Source of the DNA: Planctomycetota bacterium
GTDB lineage: Bacteria > Planctomycetota > Brocadiia > SM23-32
Direction of reading: 5' to 3'
Length of the DNA: 14,762 nt
NCBI GenBank assembly: GCA_030604585.1
Contig: JAUVVP010000005.1
Location: forward strand, 1-14,762
Shown here: positions 1 through 7,432 of the stretch, piece after piece
Layout: each line of letters opens with the position of its first letter
How positions within the stretch are numbered: position 1 is the first letter of the stretch
Position numbers and translations under genes: made by a program
The notes under the pieces: generated by a model
Told to the model about the DNA's origin: nothing
Databases searched by the model: none
What the model saw: the letters and a program-made list of their open reading frames with translations, nothing else

Positions 1-493
1 CCCCAAGGAGCGCGCCGAACACATCATGCTGGTGGACCTGGGACGCAACGACGTGGGGCGCGTCGCCAAATACAACACGGTCAAGCTGGACGAGGTGATG
101 ATCATCGAGAAGTACTCGCACGTGATGCACATCGTCTCGAACGTCAGCGGCGAGTTGCGCGACGACATGGATGCTCTGGACGCCCTGGAGGCCTGCCTGC
201 CGGCCGGCACGCTGAGCGGCGCACCGAAGGTGCGCGCCATGGAGATCATTGACGAACTCGAGCCCACCAAGCGCGGCCCCTATGGCGGTGCGGTCGGATA
301 CTTCGATTTCAGCGGCAACATGGACACCTGCATCACGATCCGCACGATCGTGCTGGACGGGCGGACGGCCTACGTGCAGGCCGGCGGCGGGATAGTCGCC
401 GACTCGGTGCCCGAACGGGAATACGAGGAGACGCTCAACAAGGCCAGGGCACTGCTGCGCGCCCTCCAGGTGGCCGAACTGATGAAGCAGTAG
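1..493 (+). CDS. trpE: Anthranilate synthase component I (TrpE), C-terminal part
   Basis: This is the last 163 residues of a chorismate-binding enzyme; the reading frame is open from base 2 and the 5' part lies outside the window. Anthranilate synthase component I converts chorismate and ammonia (supplied by TrpG) to anthranilate, the first step of tryptophan synthesis. The visible part carries the family core: an [11 protein letters not shown] stretch near the start, the GTLSGAPK motif followed by [10 protein letters not shown], then GPYGGAVGY, the CITIRTIVL strand, and the [10 protein letters not shown] block followed by the PEREYEET metal-binding helix. The last block is closer to TrpE than to PabB or isochorismate synthases, although PabB cannot be fully excluded without the N-terminus. 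The gene ends with TAG and faces birA tail to tail, with only 9 bp between and no terminator visible there. Confidence 0.93.
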   Translation, partial: PKERAEHIMLVDLGRNDVGRVAKYNTVKLDEVMIIEKYSHVMHIVSNVSGELRDDMDALDALEACLPAGTLSGAPKVRAMEIIDELEPTKRGPYGGAVGYFDFSGNMDTCITIRTIVLDGRTAYVQAGGGIVADSVPEREYEETLNKARALLRALQVAELMKQ

Positions 494-502
494 CGGTGCG
501 CC

Positions 503-1315
503 TCAGAGCAGTAGACGGGCCTTGTCGTCGGAGAGCAGCAGCCGGCGTCCTGCCGCGTCCTGGAAGATCAGCTCTCCGGTGCTGCGAATGCCGGCCACCG
601 TGCCCGTCAGGACGTGTCCCTGGACGCGGGCCCGCACCTGCCGCCCCACCAGACAACTGCGCCGCCGCCACCGGGCAAGGATGTGCTCGTGCTGTCCCCT
701 GGCGAGGCGGCGGTACCAGGAGTTCAGTTCCTGGAGCAGCGCGCGGCAGAGCGTGTTCCGGTCGAACTCCCGCCCCCGTTCGATCCTCATCGAGGTCGGC
801 TTCGGCACGGCGTCCTGCGGGAGCTCGCCGGCGGACTGGTTGACGTTCAGTCCGATGCCGAGCAGGTGGGCCGGCGCGGCGTCGCCTCTGGCCACCCGCT
901 CCACCAGCACCCCACCGAGTTTCCTGACCTGGAGGGCGCCGGGCCCCTCGCGGGTGACGACTACGTCGTTGGGCCACTTGATTTGCGCGGGAACGCCGGC
1001 CCTGCACACCGCCTCGACGGCGGCCACCGCCCCCATGATCGCCACCAGCTTCTGCTCTGCGGCCGGGAGCCCGATCTTAAGCACGACGCCGAGCAACAGC
1101 CCGCAGCCGGGCGGGCAGTCCCAGGAGCCCGTGCGCCCGCGTCCGGCGCTCTGATGCTCCGCCAGCACGACGTAGCCATCGTCCACCCCGGCGCGGAGTC
1201 GTTCGCGCGCGACGTCCATGGTCGAGGAGACGCTTTGCAGCACCTCGCCCAGCGCGCCGACAACGGCGGCCGTCTCCTGTGCTCCGAATATCGCTTCCGC
1301 CCGCAGCGGCTTCAT
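503..1315 (-). CDS. birA: Biotin--[acetyl-CoA-carboxylase] ligase, monofunctional
   Basis: This 270-residue protein activates biotin with ATP and transfers it to the carrier lysine of biotin-dependent carboxylases. The catalytic domain is complete: QSAGRGR (residues 55-61, the biotinyl-AMP loop), KWPND (113-117), KLGGVL (132-137, containing the catalytic lysine) and GIGLNVN (153-159). A small SH3-like C-terminal domain follows from about residue 222. Only about 30 residues precede the catalytic domain, so there is no room for the winged-helix DNA-binding domain of E. coli BirA. The enzyme should therefore be group I, ligase only, without repressor function. It is the last gene of the ftsK-rimO-pgpA-birA run and begins 15 bp after pgpA. 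The ATG at 1315 is preceded by a weak GGGAA-type ribosome binding site. Confidence 0.93.
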   Translation of the reverse strand: MKPLRAEAIFGAQETAAVVGALGEVLQSVSSTMDVARERLRAGVDDGYVVLAEHQSAGRGRTGSWDCPPGCGLLLGVVLKIGLPAAEQKLVAIMGAVAAVEAVCRAGVPAQIKWPNDVVVTREGPGALQVRKLGGVLVERVARGDAAPAHLLGIGLNVNQSAGELPQDAVPKPTSMRIERGREFDRNTLCRALLQELNSWYRRLARGQHEHILARWRRRSCLVGRQVRARVQGHVLTGTVAGIRSTGELIFQDAAGRRLLLSDDKARLLL

Positions 1316-1330
1316 CGGTGGAGTTCCCGC

Positions 1331-1822
1331 CTAACTGATGAACCGGTCCAGAATGCCGTGGCAGACCACCCAGAGCGCGGCCGCGGCGTAGAGTGCGGCG
1401 CCCAGGTCGTCCAGCATGACCCCCCACGCGCCGGGCAGCCCCTCAAGCCTCCGTATCGGGAACGGCTTCGCGATGTCGAAGGCCCGGAATGCGAAGAAGG
1501 CCACAGCGGCGGTCTCCAGCGGGGCGCGCCACCAGAAGATGAGGCAGGTGAGCCACAGGCCGGCGATCTCGTCCAGCACGAACTGCCGGGGGTCTTTCTC
1601 ACCATACGCGTCCTGCGCGCGCGCGCATACGGCCATGCCGACGGCCACGACGAACAAGAAGATGCCAGCCAGCACCGCGGCCGGATGCGGGACGGAGAGC
1701 CGATGAAGCAGCCAATAGACGAGGGCCGCCCCCGCCGAGGCCCACGTGCCGGGCGCTACGGGCAGATAGCCCAGGCCCAGCCCGGACGAGACCACCTTCA
1801 CTGCCAGGCCCCTATGCGCCAT
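1331..1822 (-). CDS. pgpA: Phosphatidylglycerophosphatase A
   Basis: This is a 163-residue integral membrane phosphatase that removes the phosphate from phosphatidylglycerophosphate to give phosphatidylglycerol. The length is typical of the PgpA family. Family signatures are visible: GLGYLPVAPGTWAS near the N-terminus (16-29), the acidic DEIAG loop (84-88), FDIAKPFPI (115-123) and a WGVMLDDLGAA block (133-143). Hydrophobic segments lie at about 30-40, 48-66, 87-98 and 140-156. Its ATG lies inside the end of rimO, with an 11-bp overlap (1812-1822), which suggests translational coupling. Pairing a membrane-lipid enzyme with ftsK and rimO looks like ordinary housekeeping clustering. Confidence 0.92.
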   Translation of the reverse strand: MAHRGLAVKVVSSGLGLGYLPVAPGTWASAGAALVYWLLHRLSVPHPAAVLAGIFLFVVAVGMAVCARAQDAYGEKDPRQFVLDEIAGLWLTCLIFWWRAPLETAAVAFFAFRAFDIAKPFPIRRLEGLPGAWGVMLDDLGAALYAAAALWVVCHGILDRFIS

Positions 1823-3164
1823 CCCAATCCCCGGACAGGACCTCGGCTATGGAGTCGTAGCCCGCCGCCCCGACGATCTCCACCTGGGCGAACTCCCCGA
1901 CCTCCGGCACGCGCTCGCCGCCGACGTAGACAAGCGGGTCAACGTCCGGCGCCTCGTGAGGGCTCCTGGCGGGGCGGAGGCCGTCGTCCGTGGGTCGCCC
2001 CTCTTCCATCAGGACAACGGTCCTCTGGCCGACCCGGGCCGCGGCAAGCTCGAAGGCTATATCTTGCTGGAGGGACATCAGTTGCGCACATCTTTGCTGC
2101 CGCACCCGGAGGGGCACCTGGGCGGGCAGCTTGGCCGCCGCCGTCCCTTCTTCCTGAGAGTATGCGAAGCACCCCACGCGGTCAAAGCGCGCGTCGCGCA
2201 CGAACTGCAACAGCTCTTCGAACTCCCGTTCCGTCTCGCCCGGGAAGCCGGTCATCAGCGTCGTGCGCAGCGTCAGGCCCGGAATGCGGTCCCTGAGGTC
2301 GGCGATAAGGCGCTCGACGTCACGCCGCGTTACCTTGCGGCCCATTGCCTCCAGGATGCGGTCGTTGATGTGCTGAAGCGGCAGGTCCAGGTAAGGACAG
2401 ACCTTTTCCTCGCCGGCCAGGACCTCGATCAACTCGTCGTAGACGTGCGCCGGGTGGACGTAGAGCAGACGGACCCACTCCAGCCCGTCTATGCGGCACA
2501 GCTCTCGCAGCAGGGCGTGAAGCCGCGGCCCCCCTTCGAGGTCCACCCCATAGCTGGCCGTATCCTGCCCGATGACGTTCAGCTCCTTGACGCCCTGCCC
2601 TGCCAGGTAGCGGGCCCCTTCGATGACCTCCGCATGAGGCCGGCTGCGAAGCGGGCCGCGTATGAACGGGATGGCGCAGTAAGCGCACCGGTTGTCGCAG
2701 CCGCGCGCGATGCGCAGGTAACTCCACGCCCCGGGCGTCAACCTGATGCTGCGCAGCATCAGCGCGGAGGGCAGCGGCTCGACGGGGCAACCCAATGCCC
2801 TCAGGGCGAGCGTGGCCGTTGCTTCAGGGTCAATGCCGAGGATGTCATCCGCCTCGGGCAGGAGTCCCCTCAGTTCCTCGCCGTAGCGCTCGGAGAGGCA
2901 CCCGGTCACGATGAGCCGGCGCAGCGTCCCCTCGGACTTGCGGGCGCTGACGTCGAGTATCAGCTCGATGGCCTCCTCTTTGGCCGGCTCGATGAAGCCG
3001 CACGTGTTGATGATGGCGACCTCGGCGCCTTCCAGCTCGTGGGTGACCTCGACGCCGCGACTGGCCAGTAGGGAGGCGATCTGTTCGGAGTCCACCAGGT
3101 TCTTGGCGCAGCCCAGCGTCAGCAGGGCTACTTTCGCGTGAGGCTCGGGCTGGTGTTTCGGCAT
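1812..3164 (-). CDS. rimO: Ribosomal protein S12 methylthiotransferase RimO
   Basis: RimO is a radical-SAM enzyme that adds a methylthio group to an aspartate of ribosomal protein S12. The 450-residue protein has the normal three-part structure. The N-terminal UPF0004 domain carries the auxiliary cluster cysteines C19 (TLGCAKN), C55 (NTCGF) and C89 (TGCLSERY). The radical-SAM domain has C156, C160 and C163 within the GCDNRCAYCAIPFIRG segment. A C-terminal TRAM domain spans about 380-445. The IPFIRG and LGCAKN wording separates RimO from the tRNA enzymes MiaB and MtaB. It begins 31 bp after the ftsK stop codon and overlaps pgpA by 11 bp, consistent with one transcript. Confidence 0.95.
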   Translation of the reverse strand: MPKHQPEPHAKVALLTLGCAKNLVDSEQIASLLASRGVEVTHELEGAEVAIINTCGFIEPAKEEAIELILDVSARKSEGTLRRLIVTGCLSERYGEELRGLLPEADDILGIDPEATATLALRALGCPVEPLPSALMLRSIRLTPGAWSYLRIARGCDNRCAYCAIPFIRGPLRSRPHAEVIEGARYLAGQGVKELNVIGQDTASYGVDLEGGPRLHALLRELCRIDGLEWVRLLYVHPAHVYDELIEVLAGEEKVCPYLDLPLQHINDRILEAMGRKVTRRDVERLIADLRDRIPGLTLRTTLMTGFPGETEREFEELLQFVRDARFDRVGCFAYSQEEGTAAAKLPAQVPLRVRQQRCAQLMSLQQDIAFELAAARVGQRTVVLMEEGRPTDDGLRPARSPHEAPDVDPLVYVGGERVPEVGEFAQVEIVGAAGYDSIAEVLSGDWDGA

Positions 3165-3195
3165 GGGTCAGGAACGTTCGTGAGGACGCGCGGCT

Positions 3196-5496
3196 CTATG
3201 CCTTGGCGTGGGCACTGTCCCATTGTTCCAGGGTCATCAGGACCCGACGGGCCTGGCTGCCCGACCAGGGGCCGACGATCCCCGCCTCGGCCATCATATC
3301 AATCAGCCGTGCCGCACGCGAGTACCCGACGCTCAGACGCCGCTGAAGCAGGGAGACCGAGCCCCGCTGGGTCTCCACGACAACGCGCACGGCTTCGTCA
3401 TACAGCTCGTCAGAGGGCGCCCCGACCTCTTGCTGGGCGTGGTATTCGCGCAGCTCGGCCCTGAACTGCGGCCCGCCCTGCGACTCGAGGAAGTCAACCA
3501 CCCGAGATATCTCCTCCTCGGAGATGAAGGCGCCCTGCGCCCGAACGAGCCGCGACGTGCCCGGCGGCAGCAGCAGCATGTCCCCGCGTCCCAGCAGCAG
3601 CTCCGCCCCGTTCCTGTCCAGAATGGTGCGCGAGTCCACCTTCGAGGAGACCTGGAAGGCGATGCGCGCCGGTAGGTTGGACTTTATCAGCCCGGTGATC
3701 ACGTCCACCGACGGCCTCTGCGTAGCGCATATCAGGTGGATGCCCACCGCCCGGGCCTTCTGGGACAGGCGGATGATGCTGCTCTCCACTTCCTTGGCCG
3801 CCACCATCATCAGCTCGCCGAACTCGTCCACAATGATGACGATGTGCGACATGCGGAAAGGCACGTCGTCAATGACCGCGTCCCCCTCGGGGTTCAGGCG
3901 CCTGACGATCTCCTCCTCCCCCAGCGCGTTATAGCTCTTCAGATCGCGCAAGCCAACCCGCGAGAGGATCGAATAGCGCTCGTCCATCTTCTTGCAAGCC
4001 CACTTGAGCACCGAGGCGGCCTTCTTCATGTCGCTCAGCACGGGGCACATCAGGTGCGGCAATCGAGCATACTGGCTGAACTCCACGGACTTCGGATCCA
4101 CCAGCAGGAGTTGGAGCTCATCGGGGGTCCGCGTCATCAGGATACTGCTGATCATGGCGTTTATGGCCACGGACTTGCCCGAGCCGGTAGCCCCGGCCAC
4201 CAGCAGATGCGGGCAGGCGGCCAGGTCAAGCAGCAGCGGGCTGCCGGCGGTGTCCTTCCCCAGAAACAGCGGGATGGCCATCTTCGCCGCCTTCTTGCCG
4301 ACCTCTTCCATCAGCTCCCGGACGCCGACCAGCTCGCGCTGCGTGTTGGGGACCTCTATGCCCACGGTGTTCTTGCCGGGCAACGGCGCGACGATCCGCA
4401 CGTTCGGCGCCTTGAGCGCGATGGCCAGGTCGTCGGCCAGGGATTCAACCTTGGAAACCTTAGTGCCGGGGGAGAGCGACAGCTCGTACATGGTGATCAC
4501 CGGCCCCCGCCTGACGCGCACCACCCGCGCCTCCACCTTGAACTCCGCCAGCGTGCGCTCCAGCACGCGGCCCTTCTCCCTTATCTCGCTTTCGTCCTCC
4601 TCGCCGGGCGGAGAGGCGAACTCATTGAGCAGGCCCGGCGGCGGCAGCCGGTACTCGGCCCCGTCCTCGCGATCGAGACCCTCGAACAGTTCGGCAAGCT
4701 CCTCATCGTCCGACGCATCCTTGGCGATCCGCGTGTAGCGAGTGACCACCTCGGGCTCGGTCGGTTCGGGCTCGGCAGGCGCGACTTCCTCCTCAACCCG
4801 GGCCGCCTCCGCGACGGCCCGGCCCTCAGGCTCAACATCTGCCAGCGCAAACTCGCGGACGGCCGGCTCCGGCTGCGGCCCTGCCAGCAGCGCGTCGGCG
4901 GACGGTGCCCGCTCGCGACCCGCCGGCATCCCCCTGAAGAGAAAGCGTTTCCCCAGCCCGGCAAGCTTCCCGTATAGGGCGGCCAGCTCCGCCCCGGCCA
5001 GCAGGAAAACGCCGACGCAGGACGAGAAGAGGAACAGGATGAGGGTCCCGGTCGAGCCCACCGCCCGGTAAAGCGTACCGGCAAGCAGGATGCCGCAGAC
5101 GCCGGCGCCGACCCCAGGCGCCGCCCGGTAGGAGCCCGCACTGCTGCCCGGGGCCGCGTTCAGAACGGCCAGCCCCAGAACCGTGGCAGCAACGATCAGC
5201 GCCAGACCGACCCCCCTGATGACCAGTCCGCCAACCTTGACCCTGACGGCCAGCAGCACGCCCATGAGGGCAACCAGCCCCGCCAGCGGGTAAGCCGTCC
5301 AGCCCACCAGGGCCAGCGCGTAGGCCGAGGCGTGAGCGCCGGCGATGCCGCAAGCATTGGCCCTGAACTGCTCCGTGGTGAAGTCGGGAAACGGCCCTTC
5401 GTGCGGGTCGTGGGTCAGGAGGCTCGTCAACAGGAACGCGCCCAGCGCTACCAGCACCAGGCCCACGACGAACCGAATGCGTGCTCTTGCTTCCAT
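3196..5496 (-). CDS. ftsK: DNA translocase FtsK/SpoIIIE
   Basis: This 766-residue membrane-anchored DNA pump clears chromosome ends through the closing septum. Four or five hydrophobic segments fill residues 8-174 (about 8-26, 58-83, 90-113 and 132-174). A low-complexity acidic linker (200-300) follows, rich in Glu, Pro and Ala. The alpha/beta motor domain comes next, with Walker A GATGSGKS (435-442), a Walker B strand ending in VDEFGELM (556-563) and the conserved ATQRPSVDVITG stretch (591-602). A C-terminal winged-helix gamma domain (about 694-755) should read polar KOPS-like sequences. The linker is short, as in SpoIIIE, rather than very long as in E. coli FtsK. The ATG at 5496 is preceded by a GGAAG ribosome binding site about 10 nt upstream. 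It is the first gene of the minus-strand housekeeping run. Confidence 0.95.
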   Translation of the reverse strand: MEARARIRFVVGLVLVALGAFLLTSLLTHDPHEGPFPDFTTEQFRANACGIAGAHASAYALALVGWTAYPLAGLVALMGVLLAVRVKVGGLVIRGVGLALIVAATVLGLAVLNAAPGSSAGSYRAAPGVGAGVCGILLAGTLYRAVGSTGTLILFLFSSCVGVFLLAGAELAALYGKLAGLGKRFLFRGMPAGRERAPSADALLAGPQPEPAVREFALADVEPEGRAVAEAARVEEEVAPAEPEPTEPEVVTRYTRIAKDASDDEELAELFEGLDREDGAEYRLPPPGLLNEFASPPGEEDESEIREKGRVLERTLAEFKVEARVVRVRRGPVITMYELSLSPGTKVSKVESLADDLAIALKAPNVRIVAPLPGKNTVGIEVPNTQRELVGVRELMEEVGKKAAKMAIPLFLGKDTAGSPLLLDLAACPHLLVAGATGSGKSVAINAMISSILMTRTPDELQLLLVDPKSVEFSQYARLPHLMCPVLSDMKKAASVLKWACKKMDERYSILSRVGLRDLKSYNALGEEEIVRRLNPEGDAVIDDVPFRMSHIVIIVDEFGELMMVAAKEVESSIIRLSQKARAVGIHLICATQRPSVDVITGLIKSNLPARIAFQVSSKVDSRTILDRNGAELLLGRGDMLLLPPGTSRLVRAQGAFISEEEISRVVDFLESQGGPQFRAELREYHAQQEVGAPSDELYDEAVRVVVETQRGSVSLLQRRLSVGYSRAARLIDMMAEAGIVGPWSGSQARRVLMTLEQWDSAHAKA

Positions 5497-5541
5497 TGCG
5501 ACTCGACTTCCGGTGACACACTGTCCCCTTGTTCACCCGGT

Positions 5542-5571
5542 ATTGTAGTCAAAGCCGCCGGCGGAAAGCAA
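5542..5571 (-). promoter_or_regulatory. Possible sigma70 promoter for the ftsK operon
   Basis: On the minus strand, TACAAT (5547-5542, 5 of 6 to the -10 consensus) lies 18 bp after a weak TTGCTT (5571-5566). Transcription would start near 5535, leaving a leader of about 40 nt before the ftsK ATG. The -35 match is poor, so this is only a candidate. Confidence 0.3.
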
Positions 5572-5652
5572 AAACGGGTGCCCGCCGGCCCGCCCGGCAG
5601 GCCGCCCGCTGCGCGACCGGAACCGCCGGGAGGCCCTAAGTTGGGCGCGGTA

Positions 5653-5694
5653 AAGCGCTTGGCGCTTGACAACGCGCCCCGTTCATGGTAAGAA
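5653..5694 (+). promoter_or_regulatory. Candidate sigma70 promoter with overlapping inverted repeat, upstream of the GyrI-like gene
   Basis: A perfect -35 box TTGACA (5666-5671) stands 17 bp before TAAGAA (5689-5694, a 3 of 6 match to TATAAT). Transcription would start near 5701, giving a leader of about 53 nt. An inverted repeat, AAGCGC-TTG-GCGCTT (5653-5667), runs into the first two bases of the -35 box. The same bases can be read as two tandem GCGCTTG heptamers (5655-5668). This placement is typical of an operator, but no bound regulator can be named. Confidence 0.45.
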
Positions 5695-5742
5695 ACGCGA
5701 CATTCTGTGCGTGCAGAAGCCCACGGAGTAGCATCAGAAAAC

Positions 5743-5747
5743 GGGAG
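5743..5747 (+). promoter_or_regulatory. Ribosome binding site that sets the GyrI-like start
   Basis: GGGAG lies 6 nt before the ATG at 5754. The upstream in-frame ATG at 5687-5689 falls inside the likely promoter and has no comparable site, so translation most likely begins at 5754. Confidence 0.6.
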
Positions 5748-5753
5748 CAGAAG

Positions 5754-6302
5754 ATGGCCGAAATCCAGGCCAAAGAAGTGGAACTCATGACAGTGATGAG
5801 CCTGTCGTTCACGGGCCCGTACGAGCAGACCCGCGAGAAGCTGGAGGGCCTGATGTCCTGGCTGCTGCGGATCGGGCATCCGTACAGCGCCCCTCCGATG
5901 GGCCTGTACTATGACGATCCGGCCAAGGTGGCCGCCGACGCCCTTCGCGCCGAGGTGTGCCTGCCCATCGAAGAGAAATGCGAGCCGGCCGATGAGATCG
6001 AACGCAAGGAACTGCCGGGCGCAACCGTAGCCTGCACCGTGCATGAAGGCCCGTTCGGGGAACTCGACCAGGTCTACCAGCAGGTCTTCGCCTGGGCCGA
6101 AGAGAACGGGTACCGGTACGTCGAAGGCCTGCCGACGCGGGAGGTCTTCCACGTGCTGCCCGGTCAGGAGGAGGACCCGACGCACTGCGTCACGGAAGTC
6201 CAGGTGCCCGTCGAGAAGGCCGGGCAGGACGCAGAGGAGGAAACCGCAGAGGTCGGGGCGTCTGCGGAGGGGTCAGGGGCCTCATCCGAGGAGGGCTCCT
6301 GA
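5754..6302 (+). CDS. GyrI-like small-molecule-binding (effector-binding) domain protein
   Basis: This 182-residue stand-alone protein resembles the GyrI/AraC effector-binding domain family, which binds small amphipathic ligands. The domain covers about residues 8-155 and shows the usual two-fold pattern: an opening strand with FTGPYEQ (19-25), a PPMGLYYDD loop (47-55), a second strand with VHEGPFGEL (96-104), and a closing REVFHVLP...CVTEVQVPV block (129-153) with the characteristic glutamates. There is no helix-turn-helix, so it is not a BltR/AraC-type regulator by itself. Residues 155-182 form an acidic, Ala/Ser/Glu-rich tail with no predicted fold. The coding end overlaps the oppositely oriented Gfo/Idh/MocA gene by 21 bp. 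The ligand is unknown. Family assignment rests on pattern and length only. Confidence 0.75.
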   Translation: MAEIQAKEVELMTVMSLSFTGPYEQTREKLEGLMSWLLRIGHPYSAPPMGLYYDDPAKVAADALRAEVCLPIEEKCEPADEIERKELPGATVACTVHEGPFGELDQVYQQVFAWAEENGYRYVEGLPTREVFHVLPGQEEDPTHCVTEVQVPVEKAGQDAEEETAEVGASAEGSGASSEEGS

Positions 6303-7355
6303 GGCCACCATCTCCTCCAGCGGGTTGTCTTCGATATCCAGGGGCAGCTCGATCAGGCCGCGGCGACGCGAGGATTCCCAGCAGGCGAAGATGATCTCCG
6401 TTGCCTGCAGCGCGTTCTCGGCGCACAGCTCGGCGGTCGTGCCGTCCTCGAGGCCGTGCACGACATTGGCGACGGCGCGCTCGTTGTAGCCGGGCCCGTG
6501 GCAGTGTTCGCCTTCGCAGTTTATGCCCTGCCAGCCGGCATCGCCCTGCCGCTTTACGCGCAGCATCGGCATCCCTTCACCGGCGGGCTCGATCTCGATC
6601 ACGCCTCCAGTCCCGACGAGGCGGTTGTATGCGCCCATGATGTTGCGCGTATCGGCGTCCCCCAGGCCGGTAGCTTGATATCCGTAGACGCCGTTCTCGT
6701 ATCTCCACAACGCCACGGCCGAGTTCTCGTTGTGGGCGCCGAAGACCACGCTCTCCCTGTGGTAGTCAATCTGGGCAATCACCCACTCACAGGGCGCCTG
6801 GTCGTTGAAGTAGCCGCACATGTCGAAGTTGTGCGAGCCATAGTCATAGAGGTTGCCCATCCCGGATTCGATCTTGACCAGCTTGCCGATCTCACCGGCG
6901 TCCAGCAACCCCTTGGCCTTGCGGAACGGCTTGCCGAAGCGGCGCTGATGGTTGAAGGTCAGTTTCGCCCCGGCTTGGGCGCACACCTCGGCCATGCGCC
7001 TGGAATCGCCCCAGGTCCGGGCCATCGGTTTCTCGCAGTGGACGGCCGGCACACCGGCCTCGGCGCAGTCAACTACCATCCGGGCATGCAGATGCGGCCA
7101 CGTGCAGATGCTGACGATGTCGAGATGCTCCTTGGCCAGCATCTCGTGGTAGTCGGTGTAGGTGCGCGCCAGGCCGAAGTGCGCGGCGAAGGCATCGGCC
7201 CGCTCCTGCACCAGGTCGGCGCAGGCGACCATCTCGCACTTGCCGCCCAGCGCCCTATAGCCCGAGCCGTGCTGATAGGCCATGGCATAGCCGGTGCGGC
7301 CCGGCTTACTCGGGTCCTTGCCCGTCCCGATGAATCCAACGCGGAATGCGGCCAT
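6282..7355 (-). CDS. Gfo/Idh/MocA family oxidoreductase, paralog A
   Basis: This 357-residue protein is an NAD(P)-dependent dehydrogenase of the glucose-fructose/inositol dehydrogenase family, acting in the cytoplasm on an unknown sugar, cyclitol or derivative. An N-terminal Rossmann domain (about 1-125) contains GFIGTGK (7-13), the acidic ACAD strand end (44-47) and the catalytic EKPMA motif (108-112, with Lys109). The C-terminal domain has TFNHQRRFGKP (133-143) and GSHNFDMCGYF (173-183), in which His175 and Asp178 occupy the usual active-site positions. The glycine-rich loop appears lengthened (see findings). A GGAG ribosome binding site lies 9 nt before the ATG. It is closely related to the next upstream gene (roughly two thirds identical by eye) and ends the cluster, overlapping the GyrI-like gene tail to tail. 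Confidence 0.88.
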   Translation of the reverse strand: MAAFRVGFIGTGKDPSKPGRTGYAMAYQHGSGYRALGGKCEMVACADLVQERADAFAAHFGLARTYTDYHEMLAKEHLDIVSICTWPHLHARMVVDCAEAGVPAVHCEKPMARTWGDSRRMAEVCAQAGAKLTFNHQRRFGKPFRKAKGLLDAGEIGKLVKIESGMGNLYDYGSHNFDMCGYFNDQAPCEWVIAQIDYHRESVVFGAHNENSAVALWRYENGVYGYQATGLGDADTRNIMGAYNRLVGTGGVIEIEPAGEGMPMLRVKRQGDAGWQGINCEGEHCHGPGYNERAVANVVHGLEDGTTAELCAENALQATEIIFACWESSRRRGLIELPLDIEDNPLEEMVASGALLG

Positions 7356-7432
7356 TTGCAGCTACTCCGTTCTGCCAGTGTGTGAGTGTTCGAGCAAAGG
7401 AACGGGGGTCCGCTCGGTTGACAGGGCGGCGC

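Noticed and set aside
614..2296. A 560-codon open frame on the plus strand opposite birA, pgpA and rimO.
   Set aside because: It is antisense to three genes with clear family motifs, is Arg/Pro/Gly-rich in the manner of GC-rich shadow frames, and shows no recognisable domain.
3736..4977. A 413-codon plus-strand frame opposite ftsK.
   Set aside because: It is the complement of the ftsK motor and linker, with a His/Gln/Leu-rich composition typical of antisense frames and no domain.
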